From assembly GCA_963702195.1 (NCBI GenBank), contig OY969725.1, positions 1,674,001 to 1,738,000 of the forward strand: a stretch of 64,000 bases of DNA. The letters are read 5' to 3'. Under the pieces are notes generated by a model. It was not told where the DNA came from and did not search any database. It saw nothing but the letters and a program-made list of their open reading frames with translations. Of the stretch, positions 42,031 through 51,124 are shown one piece after another; positions within the stretch are counted from its first letter, which is position 1, and every line of letters starts with the position of its first letter. The translations under genes were made by a program, and so were the position numbers. The stretch comes from AC-56 sp963702195 (GTDB lineage Bacteria > Actinomycetota > Thermoleophilia > Solirubrobacterales > 70-9).

Positions 42031-42282
42031 CTAGAAGCCGCGACGCTCGCGGTAGACGTGCGCCTCGCGCATCATCGCCTCGTGGCCGCCCGGCGTCCTC
42101 AGGGCGCGGCGCAGCCGGACCATGTGGACGATGAAGGCCGCGGTGAAGACGAGTGCCAGGATCGTGAAGCCCCAGAGCTCGAAGGGCGAGAAGACGCCCA
42201 TGATCAGGCCATAGACGTAGAAGCCCAGATACGCCAGGCCGAGCAGCAGGGCCACGCGACTGAGAGTTCCGAGCACGTTCAT
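42031..42282 (-). CDS. Small two-helix membrane protein
   Basis: ATG at 42282 is preceded by GGGAGG at a suitable distance and gives 83 residues (MNVLGTLSRVALLLGLAYLG). An ATG at 42315 would add 11 residues but lacks a ribosome-binding site. Two hydrophobic segments (ALLLGLAYLGFYVYGLIMG and LWGFTILALVFTAAFIVHMV) are followed by a basic, charged tail (RERRGF). The family is unknown. It is probably cotranscribed with the CBS gene downstream. Candidate motif D lies about 65 bases upstream. Confidence 0.65.
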   Translation of the reverse strand: MNVLGTLSRVALLLGLAYLGFYVYGLIMGVFSPFELWGFTILALVFTAAFIVHMVRLRRALRTPGGHEAMMREAHVYRERRGF

Positions 42283-42347
42283 CTTTCGAGTACCTCCCGT
42301 GTTGATCTGGGTCATGGGCGAAAGGTATGCGCTCGGCACTGGCGCGT

Positions 42348-42366
42348 CATCCGGGAAAGCCCGTGA
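42348..42366 (-). promoter_or_regulatory. Candidate regulatory motif, copy D (weak)
   Basis: Read on the minus strand the site is CACGGGCTTTCCCGGATGA, matching 12 of 19 bases of copy B, with CGGG and CGGATG conserved. It lies between the WS/DGAT stop and the small membrane-protein start at 42282. The weak match makes this the least certain copy. Confidence 0.2.
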
Positions 42367-42367
42367 A

Positions 42368-43864
42368 TCAGTCCGCGGTAACCACGGACGCGGCGTCTTC
42401 GGCGAGCCGGTAGAGGTCGTCCAGGGACGCCGCGATTCCGCTCGCCAGCACCTCGAGATCCGGCATCGAGTCACGGTCGGCGTTCAGGCAGAAGTACATG
42501 CAGCCGTCGTAGCTGAAGACCGCGAGGCCGACCGCGTGACTCGCCGCCAGGGGAACGATTGGCCAGACCGAGAGCAGCCGCGACCCGAATGCGTATCGCG
42601 GCTCCTGCGGGCCCGGGACGTTCGTGACCGTGACGTTGAACAGCCGGCTCGCGAACAGCCCGCGCGCGAGGAAGGTGTGGAGGACCGGCGGCGCATGTCC
42701 CGCGAGGTCGATCATCGTGCTGGATCCGGTGCCCTGCGATCCCGATTTGAGGCTCTCGGCCTCCGCCATCTGCCGCGTGTAGCGCCCCTCGGGCGTCGAC
42801 TCGGCCACGGGCAGGTGGACGAACAGCGTGGTGATGCGATTGCCGAGGGCGAGGCGCTCCCCGGCCGAGCGAATGTTCACGGGAACCATCGCTCGGAGGC
42901 CCTGGGGTGGGGGCACCTCGCCGCGGGTATCGAGGAGGGTCCGGAGCCCGCCGGCGGTCGCCGCCAGGATCACGTCGTTGACCGTCCCTCCCAGCGCGCG
43001 CTTGATCGCTTTGAGTCTCGGAAGCGGAGCCGAGATGACGGCCAGGCGCCGGTCGGTCCCGATCGGAACGTTGATGCTCGAAGACGGAGCGGCGACCACC
43101 TCGTCCTTGAGGAGCAGCTCGACGAGCGCGCGCGAGCGCGCCATGACGTCCCGTGCCTGCTTCGGGTGGATCGATACGTCCACTCCGCGAGCGCCGAGGC
43201 GCAGCCCGGCCGCGGCGAGCCCGACCGTGCCTCGGATGAGGCGAACGCCGGCGCCGGCGGCGGCGGCGCTCAGGCGCAACGGCAGGGGTGCGTGAGAGGG
43301 CACCTCGGGCGGATCGGGGTGCGAATCGGGGACTGGGCCGTCGGGGTGCCGAGGGTTCGACTCGTCCTCCGTGCTGGAGTCGAGCAGGTTGTTTGCGGCA
43401 TCAACCGAGCCCACTCCGTCGACCATGCAGTGGTGCGTCTTGGAGGCCATCGCCCAGCGCCCGTCGGCCAGCTCGAGCACAGCGGTCTCCCAGAGCGGAT
43501 GGGAACGGTCGAGTCGACGGGAGTAATAGTCGGCGGCCCACTCGAGGAGCTCGCTCTCGCCCCGCGGCTCCGGAAGGCCCTTCGCGACGACATGCCGCGC
43601 GATGTCGAACCGCTCGTCATCGATCCACCGCGGCCAGTGGAGCCCGCCCGTCTGGGGGCTTGAGAGTCGCTGGCGATAGCGCGGCAGCCCACCCAACCTC
43701 GCCTCGATCTCCCGTCGGATGCGATCGATGGGGGGAGGGCCGCCATCTCCATGTGGCTCGAAGATCATCACGCCCCCGATGTGCATGTGGGCGCTCGAAT
43801 CCGCCTCCTCGAGCTCCAGGAACGTGGCGTCCAGCGGGTTCAGGTGATCATCGGGCTCGCGCAT
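42368..43864 (-). CDS. Wax ester synthase/diacylglycerol acyltransferase (second copy)
   Basis: The 498-residue protein has the condensation motif HHCMVDG at about residues 144-150, GGTVNDVILAATAGGLR and VTVTNVPGPQEPRY. The N-terminus (MREPDDHLNPLDATFLELEE) is typical. It makes triacylglycerol or wax esters. It is eight bases downstream of the FAD oxidoreductase and belongs to the USP-oxidoreductase-DGAT operon, unlike the first copy at 17979, which is paired with a hydrolase. In mycobacteria the tgs1 gene of this family is part of the hypoxia regulon. Confidence 0.93.
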   Translation of the reverse strand: MREPDDHLNPLDATFLELEEADSSAHMHIGGVMIFEPHGDGGPPPIDRIRREIEARLGGLPRYRQRLSSPQTGGLHWPRWIDDERFDIARHVVAKGLPEPRGESELLEWAADYYSRRLDRSHPLWETAVLELADGRWAMASKTHHCMVDGVGSVDAANNLLDSSTEDESNPRHPDGPVPDSHPDPPEVPSHAPLPLRLSAAAAGAGVRLIRGTVGLAAAGLRLGARGVDVSIHPKQARDVMARSRALVELLLKDEVVAAPSSSINVPIGTDRRLAVISAPLPRLKAIKRALGGTVNDVILAATAGGLRTLLDTRGEVPPPQGLRAMVPVNIRSAGERLALGNRITTLFVHLPVAESTPEGRYTRQMAEAESLKSGSQGTGSSTMIDLAGHAPPVLHTFLARGLFASRLFNVTVTNVPGPQEPRYAFGSRLLSVWPIVPLAASHAVGLAVFSYDGCMYFCLNADRDSMPDLEVLASGIAASLDDLYRLAEDAASVVTAD

Positions 43865-43871
43865 GCATGAC

Positions 43872-45146
43872 CTACTTCGCCAGCGTTCCGGACATCGCCT
43901 TGAGGCCGGTGTCCATGCCACGCCAGAAGGCGCCGGCGTGGAACGGCAAGCCGTTGCGAAACCGCCACGGCACGGACATGCCGAGCATCTTCTTGCCGGC
44001 CCGCCATGCCACCGATGAGCCGACCCGGTATGCGCCGTCCGCGTCCGGGCGCACCTCGATCGGCCTCGCGGGGTCGCCTGTGAGCTGCAACGGGACCTGG
44101 GCGAAGGTCGCCTTGTCGAACTGCTCCATCACGCACATGCTCACCGGGTCAAAGTCCGTGGCCGGCTCGGTTCCGGAGATCTCGGCGGCGATGTGAGCGG
44201 CGGCGGCATCCGCCTGCAGGAAGGCGAGAAACGCCTGCTTCACCGGAAAGTCACCCGCGTCGCCCACGACGTAGGTGTTCGGGTGTCCCACGAGGCGCCT
44301 GCTTCGCAGCTCGGTCTCCAGGAAGCCGCGATCGTCGGCCGGCAGACCAGGAAACGCCGTCGAGGCGATGTAGGGCGGGAAAGAGACCAGCAGGTCGTAC
44401 GGGAGCGAATCGCCGTTGGAATAGGCGACGGAGTCACTCTCCACGCGCTCGACCGCGTAGCCTCGGTGCCCGTCGATGCCTCGCCGATCGAACTCTCGCT
44501 CGACGACGTCGTCCAGCCGGGGGCCGAACGCCTGGATGTACGCATCCTCGTAGGTGGACCACACGATGTCGATCGAGCCGCGGGCCCCCTTTCGCCGCAG
44601 CCATGTCTCCAACATCAGGACGATCTCGTACAGCGGTCCGGCGCACTTGTTGTTCGGCGGCACGCAGAAGAGAACGCGACGCCGCTCGCGCGCTTGACCC
44701 ACGGTAGCGAGGCCCTCGAAGGCCGCCCGGAGTCGATCCATGTCCTCCGTTGTCCAGGTGCTGATCGCATGCTCGGCGAGGCCGGGGACCTCGGTCGCTC
44801 GCATCCCCGAGCCCGTCGCGACGATCAGGAAGTCGTAGCCGAGCGCCCGGCCGTCGGCGAGCTCAACCCGGCCGGTGGCCGGATCGATGCCTTCGGCACG
44901 GCCCTGGACGAGCTCGATCCCCCGGCGTTTGCACGGGCGTGCAAGCGGCACCTCGAGCCGGCGGGGATCGAGGCCGAACGGGACATAGATCGAGTTCGGC
45001 TTGAACTTGAAGTGGTCGATGTCGGAGACGAGCGTGATCCGAGCCCGATCGCCCGCGATCAAGCGCAGGTCGAAGGCGGCCTCGAGGCCGCCGAAGCCGC
45101 CGCCGAGGACGAGGACTGAGGCCTGGCTCCGGGTCCCGTCAGCCAT
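43872..45146 (-). CDS. FAD-dependent NDH-2/SQR-like oxidoreductase
   Basis: The 424-residue protein has VLVLGGGFGGLEAAFDL, VSDIDHFKFKPNSIYVPFGL, VATGSGMRATEVPG and TYVVGDAGDFPVKQAFLAFLQADAA. It differs from the paralogues at 33639 and 39999 in lacking the WWPP landmark, and it has the segment CVPPNNKCAGPLYEIVLML with two cysteines not placed as in SQR. It overlaps the USP gene by eight bases and precedes the WS/DGAT, forming one operon. Confidence 0.82.
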   Translation of the reverse strand: MADGTRSQASVLVLGGGFGGLEAAFDLRLIAGDRARITLVSDIDHFKFKPNSIYVPFGLDPRRLEVPLARPCKRRGIELVQGRAEGIDPATGRVELADGRALGYDFLIVATGSGMRATEVPGLAEHAISTWTTEDMDRLRAAFEGLATVGQARERRRVLFCVPPNNKCAGPLYEIVLMLETWLRRKGARGSIDIVWSTYEDAYIQAFGPRLDDVVEREFDRRGIDGHRGYAVERVESDSVAYSNGDSLPYDLLVSFPPYIASTAFPGLPADDRGFLETELRSRRLVGHPNTYVVGDAGDFPVKQAFLAFLQADAAAAHIAAEISGTEPATDFDPVSMCVMEQFDKATFAQVPLQLTGDPARPIEVRPDADGAYRVGSSVAWRAGKKMLGMSVPWRFRNGLPFHAGAFWRGMDTGLKAMSGTLAK

Positions 45147-46005
45147 GGCTTCGGCTGAGCTCGGGGGCCCGATCGTCCGGCACCGGAGCCGCGGTTCGCG
45201 GGACGGCGACCACGGGACACGGCGCGGTCCTCATCACGTCGGCCGAGACGCCGCCCAGCAGGCTCCTCCGAACGGGCCCGTAACCGCGCGAGCCGACAAC
45301 CAGGAGATCGAGGTCGACACCGTGCCGCGCCAGCGCCCTCGCCGGATCTCCCTCCTCGAGCGCGGATTCGACCTCGACCCAGGGCGGGAGCTCATCAAGG
45401 GCCGCCTCGCGTACGTCACGGCCGCGGTCTTCCATCACGGTGCGGAAGCTGGAATCCGCATCCGGCTCGGTGCTCGGCACGATCGTGACGACCCGCAGCA
45501 TGGAGTCGAGGCGCTTCGCCAGCGCCGTCGCGTATTGGAGCGCGATGTGCGACTCGTGGCTGCCGTCGACTGCGACCCCGATCAGGCCCAGCCCGAAATG
45601 CTCTGTGTCGGCGTATCCGCGAGGTGCGACGGCAACGGGACACGGCGCCCCCGAGAGGAGGCGTTCCCCGACGCTTCCCGGAACCACCCGACCCAGCTGC
45701 CCGCGGTGGGTCGAGCCGATCACGATCAGCTCGGCCCCTTCGCGCGCCGCCAGGTCCTTGAGGCCTCCCACGGCCCCGGCATCTCGCAGCTCGCGCATGG
45801 CGAACTCGCGGTGAGGAAGCTCCTCCCTCGCACGGTTGAAGATGCCGGCGAAGACCTCGGCCTCCGAACCACCCAGATGCACACGGGGGTTGGAGGCAGT
45901 GGCCACGATCAGGTTCGCGTCCGTCGCGTGCCCCATCGCGCTGCCCAGGTGCAGCGCGTCGCGAGACTCACTGCTCCCGTCGAAACCGATCACGATCGTG
46001 GTCAT
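45139..46005 (-). CDS. Universal stress protein with two USP domains
   Basis: The 288-residue protein is a tandem of two USP domains: TIVIGFDGSSESRDALHLG...GSTHRGQLGRVVPGSVGERLL and IGVAVDGSHESHIALQYA...GSRGYGPVRRSLLGGVSADVM. Both have the G-x2-G-x9-G-(S/T) ATP-binding pattern. Such proteins are induced by hypoxia and starvation. It is the first gene of the operon continuing with the FAD oxidoreductase and WS/DGAT, and it is divergent from the acyl-CoA synthetase gene by 35 bases. Confidence 0.93.
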   Translation of the reverse strand: MTTIVIGFDGSSESRDALHLGSAMGHATDANLIVATASNPRVHLGGSEAEVFAGIFNRAREELPHREFAMRELRDAGAVGGLKDLAAREGAELIVIGSTHRGQLGRVVPGSVGERLLSGAPCPVAVAPRGYADTEHFGLGLIGVAVDGSHESHIALQYATALAKRLDSMLRVVTIVPSTEPDADSSFRTVMEDRGRDVREAALDELPPWVEVESALEEGDPARALARHGVDLDLLVVGSRGYGPVRRSLLGGVSADVMRTAPCPVVAVPRTAAPVPDDRAPELSRSHG

Positions 46006-46040
46006 GACGCTCCTCTCATGGTGTCCTGTCCAAGTTAGGC

Positions 46041-48806
46041 TTGGAGGAGGTGGATGCCATCGGGAGAGAGCCACCGTTTGACTCCGTACTTCATACGGAA
46101 CCGGCGGCGGCGTATCCGGAGCACCGCAAGGTCGACGTGGCGCTGCGAGACGGCTCCACCGTGCACGTTCGTCCGATCCGCGCCACCGATCAAGCGGCGC
46201 TCAAGGCGTTCCTGGAGGACCTGTCCGACGATTCACGGGCGTTCCGCTTCTTCACCGGCGCGCCCGATCTGGAGCGCGCGGCAGAATCGGCGGCCGACGT
46301 CGACTATGAGACGCGCTACGGCCTGATCGCGCTCCGGGGCGCCGACGAGCGCATCGTCGGACACGCGTCATACGTCGCCACCGGCAGCGGCCGCGCCGAG
46401 ATCGCGTTCGCGATTGCGGACGAACTGCAGGGGAAGGGACTCGCAACGATCCTCCTCGCACACCTGGCCGACGCCGCCGTCGAGCGCGGGGTGCGCCTGT
46501 TCGAGGCCGAGGTCCTGCCGGAGAACCACCGCATGGTCGAGGTCCTTCGCGAGTCGGGTTTTCCGGTCGAGATCTCCTCGGTTCCAAGCTCGATCCATGC
46601 CGAGCTTCCGACATCGCTTTCGGATGAGGCGCGAGAGCGGTTCGAGAACCGGGACCGGATCGCCGCGGCCGCGGCCGTGGAGGACTTCCTCCAACCGCGA
46701 GCCATCGCGGTGATCGGAGCGTCTCGCAGGCGGGGCACTGTGGGCGGGGAGATCTTTCACAACCTCTTGGAGTCGGGCTTCGAGGGTGCGGTCTATCCGG
46801 TGAATCGCGCCGCTGACGTCATCCAGTCGGTGCGCGCCTACGGGACCATCGCCGAGGTGCCCGGCACGGTCGACCTTGCTGTGATCGCCGTGCCGAGCTC
46901 ACACGTCGCCGACGTGGCTCGGCAATGCGCAACGAAGGCTGTACCGGCGCTGGTGGTCATCTCGGCGGGATTCGCGGAGGTGGGGGAGGAGGGGCAGAAG
47001 CGTCAGCGAGAGCTGATCGAGATCTGCCGCGACTCCGGGATGCGGCTCATCGGACCGAACTGCCTCGGCATCCTGAACACGAGCCCGAAGACGCGCATGA
47101 ACGCGACGTTCGCGCCATCGACGCCGGCCGCCGGCAACGTCGGGTTCCTGTCCCAAAGCGGAGCTCTCGGCCTTGCGTTCATCGACCTCGCCGCCGATCG
47201 GAGCCTGGGCCTCTCGTCATTTGCCTCGATCGGCAACCGTGCCGACATCACCGGAAATGACCTCCTCGAGTACTGGGAGGCCGACCCGGAGACCCAGGTG
47301 GCGCTGCTGTACATCGAGTCGTTCAGCGATCCGCGACGGTTCTCCAGAGTGGCGCGGCGAATCGGCCGGCACAAGCCCATCGCGGTGGTCAAGAGCGGGC
47401 GCTCACCGGCCGGCGCTCGGGCCACGACATCGCATACGGGCGCCCTGCTCGCGGCGTCGGACGTGACCGTTGACGCGCTCTTCGAGCAGGCCGGCGTCAT
47501 GAGGACCGACACCCTCGGCGAGCTCCTGGACGTGGCCTCCCTGCTGGCGAGCCAGCCGCTCCCGAAGGGCGCGAGGGTGGGGATCATCACCAACGCGGGC
47601 GGGCCGGCGATCATGTGCGCGGATGCCTGTGAGGCCTCCGGCCTGGAGGTGCCGCCGCTTCCGGAGGACGTCCGGGCAGAGCTCCGAGGCTTTCTGGCGC
47701 CCGAGGCGGGGCTGGGCAACCCGGTCGACATGATCGCGACCTCGACCGCGGACCAGTACCGGAAGGCAATCGGCACGATCGCCTCGTGGGATGGGGTGGA
47801 CGCGCTCATCACGATCTTCGTGCGGCCCCTCCTGACGAAGGCGGAGGACGTGGCGGCCGCCGTTCGGGCCGCGGTCGCGGAGCTTCCGCGGGAGATGCCG
47901 GTGCAGGCGGTCTTCATGTCACAGCGCGACCACGCCGCGATGGCGCGGGAGGGCCACATCCCCACCTATCTGTACCCGGAGGATGCCGCGCGAGCGCTGG
48001 CGCGCGTGATGCGGCACGTGCGCTGGCGCGAGCGTCCGCACTCAGCTCCACCGGCCTTCGACGACGCGCGCACGGACGAAGCGGCGGCGATCATCGCCGA
48101 TGCACTCGGGCGCGGGCGCGACTGGCTGCCGATGTCCGAGGCGATGCGCCTGCTGGACTGCCACCGAATCGCGGTCGCCGAGTGGGCTACCGCGACCGAT
48201 CCGGTTGCCGCGGGCCACGTCGCCGACCGCTTCGGCGGGCGTGTGGCGCTCAAGGCCGTGGGATCGGGGATTCTCCACAAGTCGGAGCTCGGGGCCGTGC
48301 GGACGGGGTTGGAGGGGGCGGCGGAGGTCTCGTGGGCCGCCGTGGAGATGGACGAAGCGCTCTCCAGCGCGGGCGTCGAGCGAGAGGCATTCATCGTCCA
48401 GCGCATGATGGAGCGGGGCGCCGAGCTGATCGTTGGGGTGGTCGGCGACGCCTTGTTCGGCCCGGTGATCGCGTGCGGGGCCGGCGGCGTCCAGGCGGAG
48501 CTGCTGAAGGACGTAGCGGCTCGGATCAGCCCACTCTCGCGCCTGGACACATCGGAGATGCTTCGCTCGCTGGCCAGCTATCCGCTGCTCACGGGCTATC
48601 GCGATACGCCGGTCGCGGACGTGGCTGCCGTCGAGGACGTGCTTCTCAGGGTGAGCGCGATGGTCGAGGCCCACAGGGAGATCGCGGAGCTGGACCTCAA
48701 TCCCATCGTGGCAACGCCCGATGGGGCGGTCGCCGTCGACGCGCGCGTGCGGGTGGAAGCCGCGGCACCGCGGCCTCCCTGGCCCAGTGCCTACGCCGGC
48801 GCTTGA
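46041..48806 (+). CDS. GNAT acetyltransferase fused to ADP-forming acyl-CoA synthetase
   Basis: The 921-residue protein begins (TTG 46041) with a GNAT domain (about residues 35-200, with ELQGKGLATILLAHLADAAV), then CoA-binding (AIAVIGASRRRGTVGGEIF), succinyl-CoA ligase-like (NVGFLSQSGALGLAFID) and a C-terminal ATP-grasp domain (SEAMRLLDCHRI...LKAVGSGILHKSELGAVRTG). The phosphorylatable His of the synthetase is retained in TTSHTGALLAASDVT. E. coli Pat has the reverse order and has lost this residue, so here both acetylation and acyl-CoA synthesis may work. The N-terminus is uncertain; GTG 46050 is possible. Confidence 0.9.
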   Translation: MEEVDAIGREPPFDSVLHTEPAAAYPEHRKVDVALRDGSTVHVRPIRATDQAALKAFLEDLSDDSRAFRFFTGAPDLERAAESAADVDYETRYGLIALRGADERIVGHASYVATGSGRAEIAFAIADELQGKGLATILLAHLADAAVERGVRLFEAEVLPENHRMVEVLRESGFPVEISSVPSSIHAELPTSLSDEARERFENRDRIAAAAAVEDFLQPRAIAVIGASRRRGTVGGEIFHNLLESGFEGAVYPVNRAADVIQSVRAYGTIAEVPGTVDLAVIAVPSSHVADVARQCATKAVPALVVISAGFAEVGEEGQKRQRELIEICRDSGMRLIGPNCLGILNTSPKTRMNATFAPSTPAAGNVGFLSQSGALGLAFIDLAADRSLGLSSFASIGNRADITGNDLLEYWEADPETQVALLYIESFSDPRRFSRVARRIGRHKPIAVVKSGRSPAGARATTSHTGALLAASDVTVDALFEQAGVMRTDTLGELLDVASLLASQPLPKGARVGIITNAGGPAIMCADACEASGLEVPPLPEDVRAELRGFLAPEAGLGNPVDMIATSTADQYRKAIGTIASWDGVDALITIFVRPLLTKAEDVAAAVRAAVAELPREMPVQAVFMSQRDHAAMAREGHIPTYLYPEDAARALARVMRHVRWRERPHSAPPAFDDARTDEAAAIIADALGRGRDWLPMSEAMRLLDCHRIAVAEWATATDPVAAGHVADRFGGRVALKAVGSGILHKSELGAVRTGLEGAAEVSWAAVEMDEALSSAGVEREAFIVQRMMERGAELIVGVVGDALFGPVIACGAGGVQAELLKDVAARISPLSRLDTSEMLRSLASYPLLTGYRDTPVADVAAVEDVLLRVSAMVEAHREIAELDLNPIVATPDGAVAVDARVRVEAAAPRPPWPSAYAGA

Positions 48807-51124
48807 CTTCTCGCCCGGGCCGCCGCGACTGCGACCTGACCGTATGCGATCCCGCCGTCGTTCGGGGGCAGACGCATGGGGACGCGGACGTGGAGCCCAC
48901 GGTCACTGAGGATCGCCGCCGTCCGTTCGAGCAGCAGCCGGTTCTGAAACACGCCGCCCGACAGCACCACCAGATCGGTGCCGGCCCGCTGTCCCTCCCG
49001 CTCACATGCGGCGGCGGTCCCCTCGGCGAGGGCTCGGTGGAACCGGCCGCCGACCGCCGATGGTGCCGCGCCCCGGTCCAGGTCGCTCCCGATCGCGCGG
49101 ACGGTCTCCCGGGCGTCGAGGATCGCGGGACCGCTCGTCGAGTCGATCACCTCCAGGGGATAAGAGCCGGCCTCGGCCGGGTCCGAGATGCCCTCGAGCT
49201 CCGCCGCGGCCTGGCCCTCGTAGTTGACGGCCGCCCGGATGCCGCAGAGCGCCGCGACGGCGTCGAAGAGGCGGCCGACGCTGCTGGTGAGCGGGGAGTT
49301 CACGCCGCTCGCGAGCAGGCCGCACACCGCGTCCCACTCGGGCTGCCCGACGTGCCCGCGAAGCGGAGGCGGGATGGCGGGGCGCTCCTCGGCCCAGGCC
49401 TCGGCGAGCCAGGCGCACGCCATCCGCCACGGCTCCCGGATGGCGGCGTCGCCGCCGGGGAGGCGAACCGGCGCCAGCATCCCGCGCCGCTCGAAGTCCG
49501 CGAGGCCGCCGACGAGGATCTCCCCGCCCCAGACCGTGCTGTCAGGTCCGAACCCCGTGCCGTCGTAGATCGCCCCGACGGCAGTGCCGGTCTCCCCGTG
49601 CTCCGCCAGGCAGGCGGCCAGGTGCGCGTGGTGGTGCTGGACGCCCACGTGCTCGGGGCCTTCGCGCTGAAGGGCGTACCTCGTCGACAGGTAGTCCGGG
49701 TGCAGGTCGTGGGCGATGACGGCCGGCTCGACAGCGAACAGGCGCTGGAAGTGCTCGATCCCCTCGCTGAACGCCGAGAGCGTCTCGTAGTTCTTGAGGT
49801 CGCCGATGTGGTGAGAAACCCATGCGCGGTCCCGCCGCGCGACGCAGAACGTGCTCTTGAGCTCCGCGCCGCAGCCCAGCGCCGGCTCGGGCGCGTTCAT
49901 CGGCAGCGCGAGATGCGCCGGAACGTACCCGCGAGAGCGCCGCAACAGGAGGGGCTCCGAGCTCACCTGGGGATCGAGTGCCCGCACCACCGAGTCGTCC
50001 GTGCGCATTTGGATGGGACGGTCGTGAACCAGGAAGAGGTCGGCGATGCCGGCGAGCCGTTCGAGGGCTTCGGAGTCGCGGAAGGCGATCGGCTCATCGG
50101 ACACGTTGCCCGAGGTCATGACGAGCGTCACGCCAGCGTCGGCGAGCAGCAGGTGGTGGAGTGGGGAGTAGGGCAGCATCACGCCGAGGTCGAGCGTGCG
50201 CGGGGCCACCGCGGGCGCGACGCCGGCGCCCGGTTGCCGTCGCGCGATCACGATCGGACGCCGGAGCGAGCTCAGCAGCGCCTCGTCGACCGGCGCGAGC
50301 TCGATCAACTCGCGCGCCGCCTCGATGTGGGGCGCCATCAGCGCGAACGGCTTGTCCTCGCGATGCTTGCGAGCGCGCAGGGTCGCGACCGCGTCCTCGT
50401 CGTCGGCGCGGCACGCGAGATGGAAGCCCCCGAGCCCCTTGACCGCGAGGATCCGCCCGTCACACAGCTCGGCGGCGGCCGCCTCGATCGGGTCGGCCGC
50501 GGCGGCTCGGTGCTCATCGCCCCCGGCCCCGACCAGCCGCGCGCGCGGGCCGCACACCGGACACGCGTTCGGCTGGGCGTGGAAGCGGCGATCGCGCGGG
50601 TCCTCGTACTCGCGCCTGCAATCCGGGCACATCTCGAACGACGACATGGTCGTCAGGGCTCGGTCGTATGGGGCGCCGGTCACGATCGTGAACCTGGGGC
50701 CGCAGTCGGTGCAGTTGGCGAAGGGGTACCGGTAGCGCCTGTCGCCGGGATCGAAGAGCTCGGACAGGCAGGCGTCGCAGGTGGCGGCATCCGCCGTGAT
50801 GGGAACGTCCGGGTCGCCGGAGCGGTTGGAGGACACGATGGTGAACCGGCACTCGCCCCTTGCCGGAGCCTCCTCAGTGACCAGGTCATCCACCGCGGCC
50901 AGCGGCGGAGCCTCGCTCGGAAGGCGGGCCAGGAACTCCTCGATCCGCTCGGGTGCGCCCTCGACCTCGATCAGCACGCCGTGCTCGTCGTTGAGCACCT
51001 GGCCACCGAGGCCGAGTCCGGTCGCGAGGCGGAAGACGTGCGGCCTGAACCCGACCCCCTGCACCGTTCCCGAGACGCGAGCCCGGACCCGCCGCGGGCC
51101 GCTCGCCACAGCTCGCCCGCTCAC
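48791..51124 (-). CDS. hypF: Carbamoyltransferase HypF
   Basis: The 777-residue protein has all HypF parts in order: acylphosphatase domain (GTVQGVGFRPHVFRLATGL), two zinc-finger pairs (CDACLSELFDPG...CTDCGPRF and CPDCRREYEDP...CPVCGP), a YrdC-like domain and a Kae1-like domain with QHHHAHLAACLAEHG and YDGTGFGPDSTVWGGE. It makes thiocarboxamide on HypE from carbamoyl phosphate for the CN ligands of the NiFe site. The GTG start overlaps the SIS gene stop by GTGA. It ends the hyp operon. Confidence 0.96.
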   Translation of the reverse strand: MSGRAVASGPRRVRARVSGTVQGVGFRPHVFRLATGLGLGGQVLNDEHGVLIEVEGAPERIEEFLARLPSEAPPLAAVDDLVTEEAPARGECRFTIVSSNRSGDPDVPITADAATCDACLSELFDPGDRRYRYPFANCTDCGPRFTIVTGAPYDRALTTMSSFEMCPDCRREYEDPRDRRFHAQPNACPVCGPRARLVGAGGDEHRAAAADPIEAAAAELCDGRILAVKGLGGFHLACRADDEDAVATLRARKHREDKPFALMAPHIEAARELIELAPVDEALLSSLRRPIVIARRQPGAGVAPAVAPRTLDLGVMLPYSPLHHLLLADAGVTLVMTSGNVSDEPIAFRDSEALERLAGIADLFLVHDRPIQMRTDDSVVRALDPQVSSEPLLLRRSRGYVPAHLALPMNAPEPALGCGAELKSTFCVARRDRAWVSHHIGDLKNYETLSAFSEGIEHFQRLFAVEPAVIAHDLHPDYLSTRYALQREGPEHVGVQHHHAHLAACLAEHGETGTAVGAIYDGTGFGPDSTVWGGEILVGGLADFERRGMLAPVRLPGGDAAIREPWRMACAWLAEAWAEERPAIPPPLRGHVGQPEWDAVCGLLASGVNSPLTSSVGRLFDAVAALCGIRAAVNYEGQAAAELEGISDPAEAGSYPLEVIDSTSGPAILDARETVRAIGSDLDRGAAPSAVGGRFHRALAEGTAAACEREGQRAGTDLVVLSGGVFQNRLLLERTAAILSDRGLHVRVPMRLPPNDGGIAYGQVAVAAARARSQAPA

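Noticed and set aside
29494..46040. A mycobacterial-type DosR box (GGGACT...AGTCCC) upstream of the stress genes
   Set aside because: No match was found by eye in the intergenic regions; the recurrent 19-mer reported is a different sequence.
46054..46326. Alternative ATG with a strong GGAGGAGG site in another frame at the 5' end of the GNAT/acyl-CoA synthetase gene
   Set aside because: The product is Arg-rich without family likeness, while the chosen frame reads smoothly into the GNAT domain. It could hide a small upstream peptide, but evidence is insufficient.
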